A stretch of 64,000 nucleotides of DNA from Flavobacterium phragmitis (GCF_900112575.1 NZ_FOMH01000001.1:510543-574542); one strand, 5' to 3'; shown: positions 35,617 to 43,988, counted from the first letter of the stretch. Notes: a model not told the origin generated them from the letters alone. A program made the numbers and translations.

Positions 35617-36375
35617 TTAATTCTGTAAAGCAGTTTTGATCTTCGGCATCATTCTTTCTACAAACATTTTATAAGCAGTTTCTGAGGGATGCAAACCATC
35701 TGAAGCCACAAGGTTTGGATTGCTGAGTCCTAAACGGGTAATATCTGTAATCGAGACAAATGCGATTTGATTGTTGTTACAATAATTTTCTGCAAAGGTG
35801 TTGTATTTGTCTATTTCTGCAGAAATTGTAGCGCTTTGATCTCCGGAAAGTGCTTTCCCGTAAGGTGTGTAGGCGTAATCTGGAATAGAAATCACGACCA
35901 CATTTTTTCGATCGCCTTTTGCCAGTATAATCGCTTTGTTGACCAATTCTGGAAATTCTTTTTCGTAAACCGAAAAACTTCTATGCTGATATTGATTGTT
36001 AACGCCAATTAGAAGAGTTACCAAATCGTAGTTAGATTCTGGTTTTTGAGATTCGATTGCCGAAAGTAAATTGGATGTTGTCCAGCCTGTTGTAGCAATT
36101 ATTTTAAGCGAAATGTTGCTGGAAGACATGGATCTTAAACTGGTTTTGAGCTGTTCTGGAAAGCGACAGGTTTCACAGACGCTCTGACCAATAGTGTAAC
36201 TATCGCCTAAAGCTAAATAATTAATAGTATTCGGAATGGGTGGATTTGTTGTTACAGGTGGATTTACAAAGGGCGGCATAGTGGTAGTTGGAGTAGTGCC
36301 AGTTTCATCTGAACTACAGCTCAGAAGAAATCCTGAAAATATAACAATAACTATTTGTCTAAAATCTAGTTTCAT
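35617..36375 (-). CDS. SGNH/GDSL-hydrolase family lipoprotein
   Basis: The start at 36375 gives 252 residues with a lipoprotein signal (MKLDFRQIVIVIFSGFLLSC, Cys20) and a Thr/Pro linker (TTPTTTMPPFVNPPVTTNPP). A GDSL-type esterase domain follows: catalytic Ser in NYLALGDSYTIG, oxyanion block LIGVNNQYQ, and Asp/His in SDGLHPSETAY. The family cleaves acyl or acetyl esters on lipids or glycans. The mature protein should sit on the outer membrane. It is single and leftward. Confidence 0.88.
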   Translation of the reverse strand: MKLDFRQIVIVIFSGFLLSCSSDETGTTPTTTMPPFVNPPVTTNPPIPNTINYLALGDSYTIGQSVCETCRFPEQLKTSLRSMSSSNISLKIIATTGWTTSNLLSAIESQKPESNYDLVTLLIGVNNQYQHRSFSVYEKEFPELVNKAIILAKGDRKNVVVISIPDYAYTPYGKALSGDQSATISAEIDKYNTFAENYCNNNQIAFVSITDITRLGLSNPNLVASDGLHPSETAYKMFVERMMPKIKTALQN

Positions 36376-36440
36376 AATTTGCTTAAATTTTGAGGTCGCT
36401 TTAAACAAATAGTTACGTTAAATATATGGATTTGGATTTT

Positions 36441-37223
36441 TTAAACCATTTCGGTTTTCATCACGATATCTTCTTCAATGGCATTCCAAAGTCCAATGCG
36501 TTTTTCTAAAGCAAGAATTGAAACCTCTTCTACTTCTTTCCATTTTTGTGCATCGTCTTCACATAATTCTGAAATCATGGTCATTGCCATTGGACCATGT
36601 TCATCTGCATCTAGTTCGATATGTCTTTCAAAATAGTATAATAATTTTGTCAAATCAGTTTCTGGAAGATTCTTTTGAAAGTTTTTCAGAATTTCTGTAA
36701 ACATACTTGGAATCAAATCTTCTCTTCCAAAAGTAAATGCTGCAGCAATTTCGTGTGGTTTTCCTTCTTCGATTACTCTGAAAGTAAAATCTAAGAAAGC
36801 TTTCACATTTGGGTGCATCTGGCTTTGTTTGATGGCAACAAATATGTTTTGAAGCGAATGTACTTCTGATAAGAAACTTAAGATTCCAGTGGTATTAGCA
36901 CCACAAGCTTCCATTGCTTCCAGATACATTTCGTAATGACTTTGTCTTCTTCCATCCAGTGTTAAATCGGTTTCTTCTGCAAGAACAATTTCATTGATTA
37001 AATATCTCGTTTCTGGGTTTTTAGTAGCAAACCAAGGTGTCGTTGTACAAGTAAGTTTGGCTTGTAAAGCTTTTAAAAGTGACATAAAATCCCAAACAGC
37101 AAAAACGTGTGTTTCTAAAAAGCTGTGTAAGTCGTCTATGTTTTGAATCTTATTGTATAAAGAATGTTTTAATAGTTGATCTTTTTGAGGTTGTATGCTT
37201 TTGTTTATCGTTTCGATATTCAT
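36441..37223 (-). CDS. DUF3050 protein (haem-oxygenase-like fold)
   Basis: This 260-residue protein starts MNIETINKSIQPQKDQLLKH and contains LHSFLETHVFAVWDFMSLLK and ELDADEHGPMAMTMI, the conserved blocks of DUF3050. The His/Glu residues in these helices (HVFAVWDF, YYFERHIELDADEHG) fit a haem-oxygenase-like di-iron fold. The reaction is not known. A single gene; no operon partner is evident. Confidence 0.8.
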   Translation of the reverse strand: MNIETINKSIQPQKDQLLKHSLYNKIQNIDDLHSFLETHVFAVWDFMSLLKALQAKLTCTTTPWFATKNPETRYLINEIVLAEETDLTLDGRRQSHYEMYLEAMEACGANTTGILSFLSEVHSLQNIFVAIKQSQMHPNVKAFLDFTFRVIEEGKPHEIAAAFTFGREDLIPSMFTEILKNFQKNLPETDLTKLLYYFERHIELDADEHGPMAMTMISELCEDDAQKWKEVEEVSILALEKRIGLWNAIEEDIVMKTEMV

Positions 37224-37250
37224 TTTTGGAAAAATTTTGATGCAAAGATA

Positions 37251-37279
37251 AAAAGCTTCTTCGTTAAGAAGAAGCTTTT
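37251..37279 (-). terminator. Intrinsic terminator hairpin upstream of DUF3050 / after acyl-CoA dehydrogenase
   Basis: AAAAGCTTCTTC (37251-37262) and GAAGAAGCTTTT (37268-37279) pair perfectly around a 5-nt loop. It lies 36 bp past the acyl-CoA dehydrogenase stop and 28 bp before the DUF3050 start. Confidence 0.8.
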
Positions 37280-37314
37280 CGCATTGATTTTATGTATATT
37301 TTAATAGTTGCTGT

Positions 37315-38493
37315 TTATTTAAATGCTGGAATTCCAGTTACATCCATTCCGGTTATCAATAAATGGATGTCGTGAGTTCCTTCATAAGTGATCACACTTT
37401 CCAAGTTCATCATGTGACGCATAATCGAGTATTCGCCAGTGATTCCCATGCCTCCGAGCATTTGTCTTGCTTCGCGTGCAATGTTGATTGCCATGTTTAC
37501 GTTGTTGCGTTTTGCCATCGAAATTTGAGCAGTTGTAGCTTTTCCTTCGTTTCTTAAAACACCTAAACGCCAGGTTAATAATTGTGCTTTTGTGATTTCG
37601 GTAATCATTTCTGCCAGTTTTTTCTGCTGTAATTGTGTGCCTCCAATTGCTTTTCCAAACTGAATTCTCTCTTTAGAGTAACGTAAAGCAGTATCGTAAC
37701 AATCCATTGCGGCACCAATTGCACCCCATGCAATTCCGTAACGAGCAGAATCTAAACAGCCAAGCGGAGCGCCAAGACCAGATTTATTTGGTAAAAGGTT
37801 TTCTTTAGGAACTTTTACATTATCAAAAATTAATTCTCCGGTTGCAGAGGCACGAAGCGACCATTTGTTATGGGTTTCTGGAGTTGTAAAGCCTTCCATA
37901 CCTCGTTCCACGATTAAACCGTGAATTCGGCCTTCTTCATTTTTAGCCCAGACAATGGCGATATCAGCAAACGGAGCATTTGAAATCCACATTTTGGCAC
38001 CGTTTAAAAGATAATGATCGCCCATATCTTTAAAATTGGTAATCATACTTCCAGGATCAGAACCATGATCTGGCTCAGTTAAACCAAAACATCCAATATA
38101 TTCTCCTGTAGCAAGCTTTGGTAAATATTTCATTCTTTGTTCTTCATTTCCGTATTTCCAAATGGGATACATTACTAAGGAAGATTGCACAGATGAGGTA
38201 GATCTTACACCAGAATCGCCTCTTTCGATTTCCTGCATAATTAAGCCATAAGAGATTTGGTCTAATCCAGCGCCACCATATTCGACAGGAATATAAGGTC
38301 CGAAACCACCAATTTCTCCAAGACCTTTAATTAATTGCTTAGGGAATTCTGCTTTTTGAGCATATTCTTCGATAATAGGAGAAACTTCTTTTTTAACCCA
38401 TGCACGAGCAGATTCGCGAACCAATTTATGTTCGTCTGAAAGTAAATCGTCTAAGTTGTAGTAATCTGGAGATTGAAATAGGTCTGGTTTCAT
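37315..38493 (-). CDS. Acyl-CoA dehydrogenase family protein (glutaryl-CoA dehydrogenase-like)
   Basis: This 392-residue protein has the two acyl-CoA dehydrogenase signatures: CFGLTEPDHGSDPGSM near residue 133 and QMLGGMGITGEYSIMRHMMN near residue 343. The catalytic Glu is in VITYEGTHDIHLLITG, in the position used by glutaryl-CoA and short-chain enzymes. FAD-dependent oxidation at C2-C3 of an acyl-CoA is expected. In Bacteroidota this type is usually annotated as glutaryl-CoA dehydrogenase, acting in lysine and tryptophan breakdown. It stands alone here. Confidence 0.9.
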   Translation of the reverse strand: MKPDLFQSPDYYNLDDLLSDEHKLVRESARAWVKKEVSPIIEEYAQKAEFPKQLIKGLGEIGGFGPYIPVEYGGAGLDQISYGLIMQEIERGDSGVRSTSSVQSSLVMYPIWKYGNEEQRMKYLPKLATGEYIGCFGLTEPDHGSDPGSMITNFKDMGDHYLLNGAKMWISNAPFADIAIVWAKNEEGRIHGLIVERGMEGFTTPETHNKWSLRASATGELIFDNVKVPKENLLPNKSGLGAPLGCLDSARYGIAWGAIGAAMDCYDTALRYSKERIQFGKAIGGTQLQQKKLAEMITEITKAQLLTWRLGVLRNEGKATTAQISMAKRNNVNMAINIAREARQMLGGMGITGEYSIMRHMMNLESVITYEGTHDIHLLITGMDVTGIPAFK

Positions 38494-38659
38494 GTTTTTT
38501 AATTTTTAACAAAACAAATTTACGCAATAAAAATATAACAAATACAGCTTGTTTTGTTATATTTTTTAAATGTAAAAATAAAATTAATAGGAATTTGGCA
38601 AATTAATTGTAGTTTATTGATAATTTATAGACTATTTTTGAATACCAAAAATTAATTAA

Positions 38660-40420
38660 ATGAGGCTGATCATCTCTTTTTTATTTTTATTTCTACTTAA
38701 TACTACTGTGGCTCAATCTACAAAAGAGTTTACTGAACAAGAGTATATAGAATTTCAAGATAAAATACGTTTCAGTATGAACGGTAATTTTGACGAAGGA
38801 CTAAAGTATGCAGCCGAACTTCAGAAATCTAGCAAGAATGAACATTTAGCCTTTGCTTATGGAGCAGGATCATATCTGTACCAGTTAAAGAACAACCGAG
38901 TTAAATGTGATGAATGGTATAACAAAGCATTAGAATACTATAAAAAAATTCCCGAATCTGTTGAAAAAATAAATATTAGAGCCTACCTATATAATTATAG
39001 AGGATTAATCGAGTGGAAAAGAAAAAACTTTGGCGAAGCCTTAAGTAATTATCAGGAAGGAATTAAGCTTTCTATCAAAACATCAGATGTTATACAAACT
39101 GTAAAATTTAAGAGCAACATGGCTTTAGTGAATTCTGAAGTCGGGAATTATGCACTTGCAGTTAAAAACCTAAGACAAAATAGTGATTTTTTGGATAAGA
39201 ATGAAGGTCTTTATGAAAAAGATCAATTTCAAAATAGTAAAAGTAACATTTATACTAATTTAGGAAATGTTTATGAAAGCTATTTTATGAAGAATAGGGA
39301 TAAACTATTTTTACTAGACTCCGCCGAATATTTTTATAAAAGAGCAGTAAACTTTTCACAAAACTATATAGATAACAAAATGACTGCCACTCTAAGTCTG
39401 GGAAATATCTATTTGGTAAAAAAAGATGTTAAAAACGCAGAAAGAGCCTATTTTGATATAGCGATGTATGCTAAGCAAAATAATGATGAAACTTATTATA
39501 AGATTGCAAATTATAATCTGGGAGAACTTTATTTTACACAGAAAAAGTATGACAAGGCTTTGGTTTTTTTGAAAAAGAATGATTCAATGGCGGCTCTTAA
39601 AGAAAAAAAAATAGACAAAAGTTATTTTCAATCCAATTATATTCAGGCTAAAATATATAATATAAAAAATGAACCAGAATTGGCTTTCAAGTATTCTAAA
39701 TTATATTTAGATGCCTACGAAAAATATGAAGGAGAATTGCGAGAAGAGGCCTTAGATGTTAATTATAAATTGGGTACTGCTAATCTTAGTGACGAGATGG
39801 TAAGTATTCAGGAGAAGTATAAATACGAAGTTTTATGGAATAAAGCACTTAAGGTTTTCTATGTTATTTTAGTAGTAGCAATTGTCTTTTTTCTAATTAA
39901 AAACATTCGGGATAAAAATAAAGCACAGAAAAAAATGAATGCTTTGATTGAAGAATTTAAAGCTAACTTAGAGAAGAAAGAAATTGAGAAAACAATTGAA
40001 AAACCTGTAGTTTTAGAAGTTCCAGAATTAGAAGAATCTCTGCTCAAAAAGGAAAATGCAAATTTGAGTATTGATGAAGCCAAAGAAAACAAAATTGTAG
40101 AAAAACTACTGGCACTGGAAGAAAAGTTAGAATATTTAAATGCTGACTTTACACTATCTTATGCCGCTAAAAAAATCAAAACAAATACTACTTATTTATC
40201 TTATGTTGTAAATAAAAGATTTGGTAAATCTTTTGGAGAGTATTCTAACGAATTAAAGATTAATTATGTTATTAATCAGATGATTACCAATCATTTGTAT
40301 CGTAAATATTCAACGCAGGCGATTGCAGAAAGTGTTGGTTTTAAGAATGCCGTTTCATTTGCAAAATCATTTCGCAAAAGAACTGGAGTATCTCCAGCTC
40401 AATTTGCGAACAATATTTAG
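38660..40420 (+). CDS. TPR sensor fused to AraC-type DNA-binding domain
   Basis: This 586-residue protein has a signal sequence (MRLIISFLFLFLLNTTVAQ), about seven TPR-like repeats (residues 60-370), one membrane helix near residues 395-415 (VFYVILVVAIVFFLIKNI), a charged linker, and an AraC-type double HTH at about 510-586 (TQAIAESVGFKNAVSFAKSF). This topology has a periplasmic peptide/protein-sensing part and a cytoplasmic DNA-binding part in one chain. It ends 11 bp from the five-copy peptide array, which points toward it from the opposite strand. A role in controlling that cluster is plausible but only inferred. Confidence 0.85.
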   Translation: MRLIISFLFLFLLNTTVAQSTKEFTEQEYIEFQDKIRFSMNGNFDEGLKYAAELQKSSKNEHLAFAYGAGSYLYQLKNNRVKCDEWYNKALEYYKKIPESVEKINIRAYLYNYRGLIEWKRKNFGEALSNYQEGIKLSIKTSDVIQTVKFKSNMALVNSEVGNYALAVKNLRQNSDFLDKNEGLYEKDQFQNSKSNIYTNLGNVYESYFMKNRDKLFLLDSAEYFYKRAVNFSQNYIDNKMTATLSLGNIYLVKKDVKNAERAYFDIAMYAKQNNDETYYKIANYNLGELYFTQKKYDKALVFLKKNDSMAALKEKKIDKSYFQSNYIQAKIYNIKNEPELAFKYSKLYLDAYEKYEGELREEALDVNYKLGTANLSDEMVSIQEKYKYEVLWNKALKVFYVILVVAIVFFLIKNIRDKNKAQKKMNALIEEFKANLEKKEIEKTIEKPVVLEVPELEESLLKKENANLSIDEAKENKIVEKLLALEEKLEYLNADFTLSYAAKKIKTNTTYLSYVVNKRFGKSFGEYSNELKINYVINQMITNHLYRKYSTQAIAESVGFKNAVSFAKSFRKRTGVSPAQFANNI

Positions 40421-40431
40421 AGCTGAATTTT

Positions 40432-40578
40432 TTAACCATTTCCATTTCCCCCTCCATTGTTAAGCGGGTTTGGTTGTTCTGGTGGCGTTGTTGTGTCACC
40501 ACCTTTTACTACTCTTTGTGCTTCCCTGCTTATTTTTTCTATTTGAAAATCTGTGATTTTCAGTGAAATATTTTTCAT
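40432..40578 (-). CDS. Double-glycine leader peptide, array copy 1 (most distal)
   Basis: This 48-residue peptide, MKNISLKITDFQIEKISREA then QRVVKGG, has a core that begins DTTTPPEQPNPLNN and ends GGGNGNG. The VKGG site is the C39-type double-glycine cleavage position. It is the most diverged copy (E to Q in the core, IEKIS in the leader) and last in transcription order. There is no cysteine, so it differs from the three rightward peptides at 43540-44180. A short, likely genuine gene because all five copies keep the same frame and length. Confidence 0.85.
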   Translation of the reverse strand: MKNISLKITDFQIEKISREAQRVVKGGDTTTPPEQPNPLNNGGGNGNG

Positions 40579-40624
40579 GATTTTTCTTTTTTTGGATTAT
40601 TTTATAAACTTTTGTTTTGGTCAG

Positions 40625-40771
40625 TTAGCCGTTTCCGTTTCCGCCTCCATTATTAAGTGGGTTTGGTTCTTCAGGAGGTGTTGTTGTGTCACCACCTTTT
40701 ACCATTCTTTGCGCTTCTCTGCTTATTGTTTCAAATTGAAAGTCTGCTATTTTCAGTGAATTATTTTTCAT
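40625..40771 (-). CDS. Double-glycine leader peptide, array copy 2
   Basis: This 48-residue peptide has leader MKNNSLKIADFQFETISREA then QRMVKGG and core DTTTPPEEPNPLNN then GGGNGNG. It keeps the frame, length and double-glycine site of its neighbours and starts 193 bp from copy 1. Leader differences from copies 3 and 4 are few; the core is the consensus one. Confidence 0.85.
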   Translation of the reverse strand: MKNNSLKIADFQFETISREAQRMVKGGDTTTPPEEPNPLNNGGGNGNG

Positions 40772-40821
40772 GTCTCTTTTTTTTGGATTGTTTTTATAGA
40801 TTTTATGATTTCGGATGGTGA

Positions 40822-40968
40822 TTAACCATTTCCGTTTCCGCCTCCATTATTAAGCGGGTTTGGTTCTTCAGGAGGTGTTGTTGTGTCACCACCTTTTACC
40901 GTTCTTTGCGCTTCTCTGCTTATTGTTTCAAATTGAAAGTCTGCTATTTTGAGTGTATTTTTTTTCAT
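40822..40968 (-). CDS. Double-glycine leader peptide, array copy 3
   Basis: This 48-residue peptide has leader MKKNTLKIADFQFETISREA then QRTVKGG and core DTTTPPEEPNPLNN then GGGNGNG. Like copies 1 and 2, Asp follows the GG, whereas copies 4 and 5 have Val there. It starts 197 bp from copy 2. The core has Thr, Glu and Pro/Asn/Gly only. Confidence 0.85.
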   Translation of the reverse strand: MKKNTLKIADFQFETISREAQRTVKGGDTTTPPEEPNPLNNGGGNGNG

Positions 40969-41015
40969 GTTTCTTTTTTTTTTTGGGATTGTTCTATTGT
41001 TTATGATTTATATGA

Positions 41016-41162
41016 TTAACCGTTTCCGTTTCCGCCTCCATTATTAAGCGGGTTTGGTTCTTCAGGTGGTGTTGTTGTAACGCCTCCTTTTACTGTTTTT
41101 TGTGCTTCTCTGCTTATTGTTTCAAATTGAAAGTCTGCTATTTTGAATGTATTTTTTTTCAT
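41016..41162 (-). CDS. Double-glycine leader peptide, array copy 4
   Basis: The start at 41162 is chosen over longer frames because it gives exactly 48 residues, as in the other copies. Leader MKKNTFKIADFQFETISREA then QKTVKGG, core VTTTPPEEPNPLNN then GGGNGNG. It shares Val after GG and the QKTVKGG leader end with copy 5, suggesting these two were the most recently duplicated or converted. Confidence 0.85.
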   Translation of the reverse strand: MKKNTFKIADFQFETISREAQKTVKGGVTTTPPEEPNPLNNGGGNGNG

Positions 41163-41208
41163 GTGTCTTTTTTTTTTGGGGATTGTTCTATGTTTATGAT
41201 TTATATGA

Positions 41209-41358
41209 TTAACCGTTTCCGTTTCCGCCTCCATTATTAAGTGGGTTTGGTTCTTCAGGTGGTGTCGTTGTAACACCTCCTTTTACTGTTTTTTGTGCTT
41301 CTCTGCTAATTTTTTCTACTTCGAAATCGCTTAGTGTGAATGTTCTTTTTTTCATCAT
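41209..41358 (-). CDS. Double-glycine leader peptide, array copy 5 (promoter-proximal)
   Basis: This is the first gene of the array. It may start at either of two adjacent ATGs (41358 or 41355; the latter gives 48 residues). Leader MKKRTFTLSDFEVEKISREA then QKTVKGG, core VTTTPPEEPNPLNN then GGGNGNG. Upstream is A/T-rich sequence within the 41359-41944 gap. The leader matches the LSxxEQKxIxGG style of Bacteroidota bacteriocin-like precursors. The family is probable, but the biological activity is unknown. Confidence 0.85.
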   Translation of the reverse strand: MMKKRTFTLSDFEVEKISREAQKTVKGGVTTTPPEEPNPLNNGGGNGNG

Positions 41359-41944
41359 TTTATTATTTTTTAAGTTTAGTTTTTGTACTATTAATCTTTC
41401 ACATAAATTTTTAGGCAATGAAGTCAAATGCGCTAAAATTATGCGTCAAATTTTGGTTTATGTTTTGAAATTTTTGGGTTTATTTTTGGATTAAAAGCAG
41501 TAAAAACAAATCTCGTAATTGTAAGTTTAAGCTTTCAAAATAATGAGCTGCTTTTTATGTTTTTTGAGAGAATTTTTGTTTCAAATCAGACAATTTTTTG
41601 ACTACTATTTTGTCATTTTTTGTCGTCATTTTTATGATCTTTTTACTTTAAAATCATTTAATTTTTAGGGCCTTTTTTTCATGTTTTTCGATGTTTAGAT
41701 TATTGCTTTTCCAAAACTAGATAAAAAGCAGAGCCGTTAATCGAAAATTGGCTTTCGGAAGTTATAAATGAAAAAATATAATCTTAAATACTTGTTTTTC
41801 AGTATTTTGCATGAGATAGTATACTTGGTATAATTTATAAATTGTATGTGGTATAATTAATAAAATGTATACATACATGCGATTTTTATCAATAAAAACT
41901 CCAATCTTTGCAGTGTAATTATGATTTAAAATCGATAAAAAGTG
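41359..41944. promoter_or_regulatory. Divergent control region between the peptide array and the VKOR gene
   Basis: This is a 586-bp A/T-rich gap with no gene. Near the rightward gene, a 21-bp direct repeat GGTATAATT-ATAAA-TGTAT occurs at 41827-41847 and 41850-41870 (23-bp period), next to GTATAC palindromes. AATCTTTG at 41903-41910 is a -7-like box for the gene starting at 41945. The repeat is a candidate regulator binding site; candidates include the TPR-AraC protein at 38660. Confidence 0.55.
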
Positions 41945-43501
41945 ATGTTAAAACTGGTCCAAAAATTTTTACAAATCAACAAATACTCAGACATAAAAAA
42001 TGAGTTCAAGGATCTGTTTTTGTCTCATCCAAATTATCCAAGTTTATTTGCCATTACAGACTCGTTCGATTTGCTTTCTGTAGAGAATGCAGCAGTGAGA
42101 GTTTCGAAAGAACAAATCGTCGATTTGCCATCTAATTTTTTAGCCTATTTTAAAGAGGAATTAATCCTGGTTGAAAAGATTAAAAATGGTGTTCGAATTA
42201 CAACATTGAAAAAAGGAAGTCACAAATTATCTTATGATAAATTTCTTTTAGATTGGAATGGAGTAATTGTTGCAATTGAACCAAATAATGTTGTTGCAAG
42301 AGAGAACCTAAAAGTAGAGTACAATTGGCTAAAATATTTTCTGCCTTTAGTACTTCTTTCAGGATTATCTTTTTTCTATAACGGATTTAATCTATTTAGC
42401 ACAGTTTTCTTAGGAACCTCAATATTAGGCCTAATTGTAAGCATATTTATTGTACAGCAAAAATGGGGTGTCAAAAACACTGTAATTTCAAAATTTTGTA
42501 ATCTAAGTTCTAATTCTTCTTGTCACTCTGTTATAAGTTTTAATGACGACATTGCAAATAGATGGTTAAGTTTTTCAGATTTACCATTGCTTTTCTTTAG
42601 TTCAAGCATCATTGCAATTTTGGTTGAACCTTTAAGTTCAGCCATATTTGTTGGATTTTTGAGTTTGCTGGCAATTCCAGTAGTGGTTTGTTCTATTTGG
42701 ATTCAGAAATTTGAAATTCAAAAATGGTGTGTAATGTGTTTAGCGGTCTCACTATTAATTTTAGTCCAAAGTGTTATATGGTTTTCATCAGATCTTTTTA
42801 CGTTGAGTTTTAGTTTTAAAGATGTTTTTCCATACACTTTCTCTTTATTGCTGTTAATTCCTATTTGGGCGGCTGTAAAAGTGATGATTAAAAAACTGCT
42901 TGATAATGAAAACTCATTGAAAGAACTTAAAAAGTTTAAAAGAAATTATTCCCTACTAAACTTCTTGTCTAAAAAAGTAAAATACACAAAAGGATTTGAA
43001 GATTTAAGAGGTCTAAATTTTGGTAATAGAAATGCAGCTGTAAAACTTTCTATTATAATTAGTCCTAGTTGTGGGCATTGTTATAAAACATTTCAGGAGG
43101 CTTTTGAGCTAGTAATGAAATATCCAGATAGAATTTTCTTAAACGTTCTTTTTAATATTAATCCAGAAAACAACGATAATCCATATAAAGCTGTTGTAGA
43201 AAGACTATTAACAATTAACAGAACAACTCCAGGAAAAACTGTTGAGGCAATTTCTGATTGGTATATTAAAAGAATGGCTTATAAAAAATGGCTTAAAAAA
43301 TGGCATGTTGATTCAGTTAGTATGATGATCAGCCAGGAAATTCAAAAACAATATGATTGGTGCTCTATGAATAATTTTAACTATACACCAGTTAAAATTG
43401 TAAATGAAAGATTATTTCCAAATGAATATGAACTGAACGAATTAAAATATTTCTTAAATGATTTTATTGATGAAGTTCAAATTTTAGAAAGAACAGCATA
43501 A
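41945..43501 (+). CDS. Membrane VKOR-thioredoxin fusion with degenerate C39-like N-terminus
   Basis: The ATG at 41945 is used; a GTG directly before it is also possible. The 518-residue protein has three parts. Residues 1-120 look like a C39 peptidase domain (HPNYPSLFAITDSFDLLSVE, then FLLDWNGVIVAIEP) without the catalytic Cys. Residues 130-310 are a VKOR domain with about five helices, the loop pair Cys185/Cys193 and active CVMC at 262-265. Residues 340-518 are a DsbA/thioredoxin-like domain with CGHC at 376-379. VKOR fused to a thioredoxin partner makes disulfides in exported proteins. It heads the cluster with cysteine-rich peptides, which are its likely substrates. Confidence 0.85.
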   Translation: MLKLVQKFLQINKYSDIKNEFKDLFLSHPNYPSLFAITDSFDLLSVENAAVRVSKEQIVDLPSNFLAYFKEELILVEKIKNGVRITTLKKGSHKLSYDKFLLDWNGVIVAIEPNNVVARENLKVEYNWLKYFLPLVLLSGLSFFYNGFNLFSTVFLGTSILGLIVSIFIVQQKWGVKNTVISKFCNLSSNSSCHSVISFNDDIANRWLSFSDLPLLFFSSSIIAILVEPLSSAIFVGFLSLLAIPVVVCSIWIQKFEIQKWCVMCLAVSLLILVQSVIWFSSDLFTLSFSFKDVFPYTFSLLLLIPIWAAVKVMIKKLLDNENSLKELKKFKRNYSLLNFLSKKVKYTKGFEDLRGLNFGNRNAAVKLSIIISPSCGHCYKTFQEAFELVMKYPDRIFLNVLFNINPENNDNPYKAVVERLLTINRTTPGKTVEAISDWYIKRMAYKKWLKKWHVDSVSMMISQEIQKQYDWCSMNNFNYTPVKIVNERLFPNEYELNELKYFLNDFIDEVQILERTA

Positions 43502-43539
43502 AAAGAATAAAATAATAGTAACCCCAAATACCTGCAGTT

Positions 43540-43722
43540 ATGTTAAAAAATATCTTGAAATTAAAAGGTGCAGTAGAATTGACTGCTAACGAGCAAAAAA
43601 CAATAAACGGAGGTAATGCTCCTATTTGTGAGGAAGGATTTAAAGCTAAGAGATGTACAGAGTTTGGAACTGTTCCAGCTTACTGGAGCTGCGTGCCAAA
43701 TAACTATGTCGGAAGCTGTTAA
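43540..43722 (+). CDS. Bacteriocin-like precursor peptide, 4-cysteine core
   Basis: This 60-residue peptide has a leader MLKNILKLKGAVELTANEQK ending TINGG and a 35-residue core with four cysteines (CEEGFKAKRC ... SC ... GSC). It begins 38 bp after the VKOR-fusion gene. The EQKxINGG leader end is the double-glycine signal cut by C39 peptidases. The even cysteine count and the adjacent disulfide-forming enzyme suggest two disulfide bonds. The similarity to bacteriocins is in the leader only; activity is unknown. Confidence 0.82.
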   Translation: MLKNILKLKGAVELTANEQKTINGGNAPICEEGFKAKRCTEFGTVPAYWSCVPNNYVGSC

Positions 43723-43790
43723 GACTGAAGATTTAAAGCCTGAGATTTTCCCAAGTTTGAGGCTGGCCCAAAAAACGTAAATAACCAGTT

Positions 43791-43922
43791 ATGTTAGAAA
43801 AAATTTTAAAAAGTAAAGAAACTAAAAAGCTTACAAAAAAAGAGCAGAAAAACATTTTAGGAGGCGAAAGCACTGAGCCTAATTGTTACAATGCTGTTGT
43901 TGAAAAAAACTATGCTTGCTAA
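43791..43922 (+). CDS. Bacteriocin-like precursor peptide, 2-cysteine core
   Basis: This 43-residue peptide is too short for most gene callers. The leader MLEKILKSKETKKLTKKEQK is followed by NILGG and an 18-residue core with two cysteines (NC ... AC at the very end). Leader, start spacing and double-glycine site match the 43540 and 43989 peptides. One intramolecular disulfide is possible. The 68-bp gap before it has no gene. Confidence 0.8.
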   Translation: MLEKILKSKETKKLTKKEQKNILGGESTEPNCYNAVVEKNYAC

Positions 43923-43935
43923 TTTTAATATTTCT

Positions 43936-43969
43936 ATAGTAACAGAGTTTTAAAATACTCTGTTACTAT
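43936..43969 (+). promoter_or_regulatory. 13-bp hairpin between the second and third peptide genes
   Basis: The stem ATAGTAACAGAGT (43936-43948) pairs with ACTCTGTTACTAT (43957-43969), loop 8 nt. Only a weak T tract follows, so it may be a partial terminator, an mRNA-stabilising 3' hairpin or a processing site that sets peptide ratios. Confidence 0.55.
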
Positions 43970-43988
43970 TAAAAATTGTGTCATTAAT

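Larger units (their letters stand above)
40432..41358 (-). repeat. Five-unit tandem gene repeat, period about 194 bp
   Basis: The five stops lie at 40432, 40625, 40822, 41016 and 41209, spacing 193, 197, 194 and 193 bp. Each unit has a 147-bp gene plus a 46-53-bp A/T-rich linker. Coding ends (cores) are nearly identical; leaders and linkers vary more. This is a tandem duplication, not a CRISPR: the unit is long, coding, and has no unique spacers. Confidence 0.9.

Noticed and set aside
41016..41276. Longer start for the fourth array peptide
   Set aside because: It would read into the fifth copy; the 48-residue length is kept by all five copies.
40432..41358. Possible CRISPR array
   Set aside because: The repeat unit is about 194 bp and coding in every copy, with no unique spacers or cas genes.
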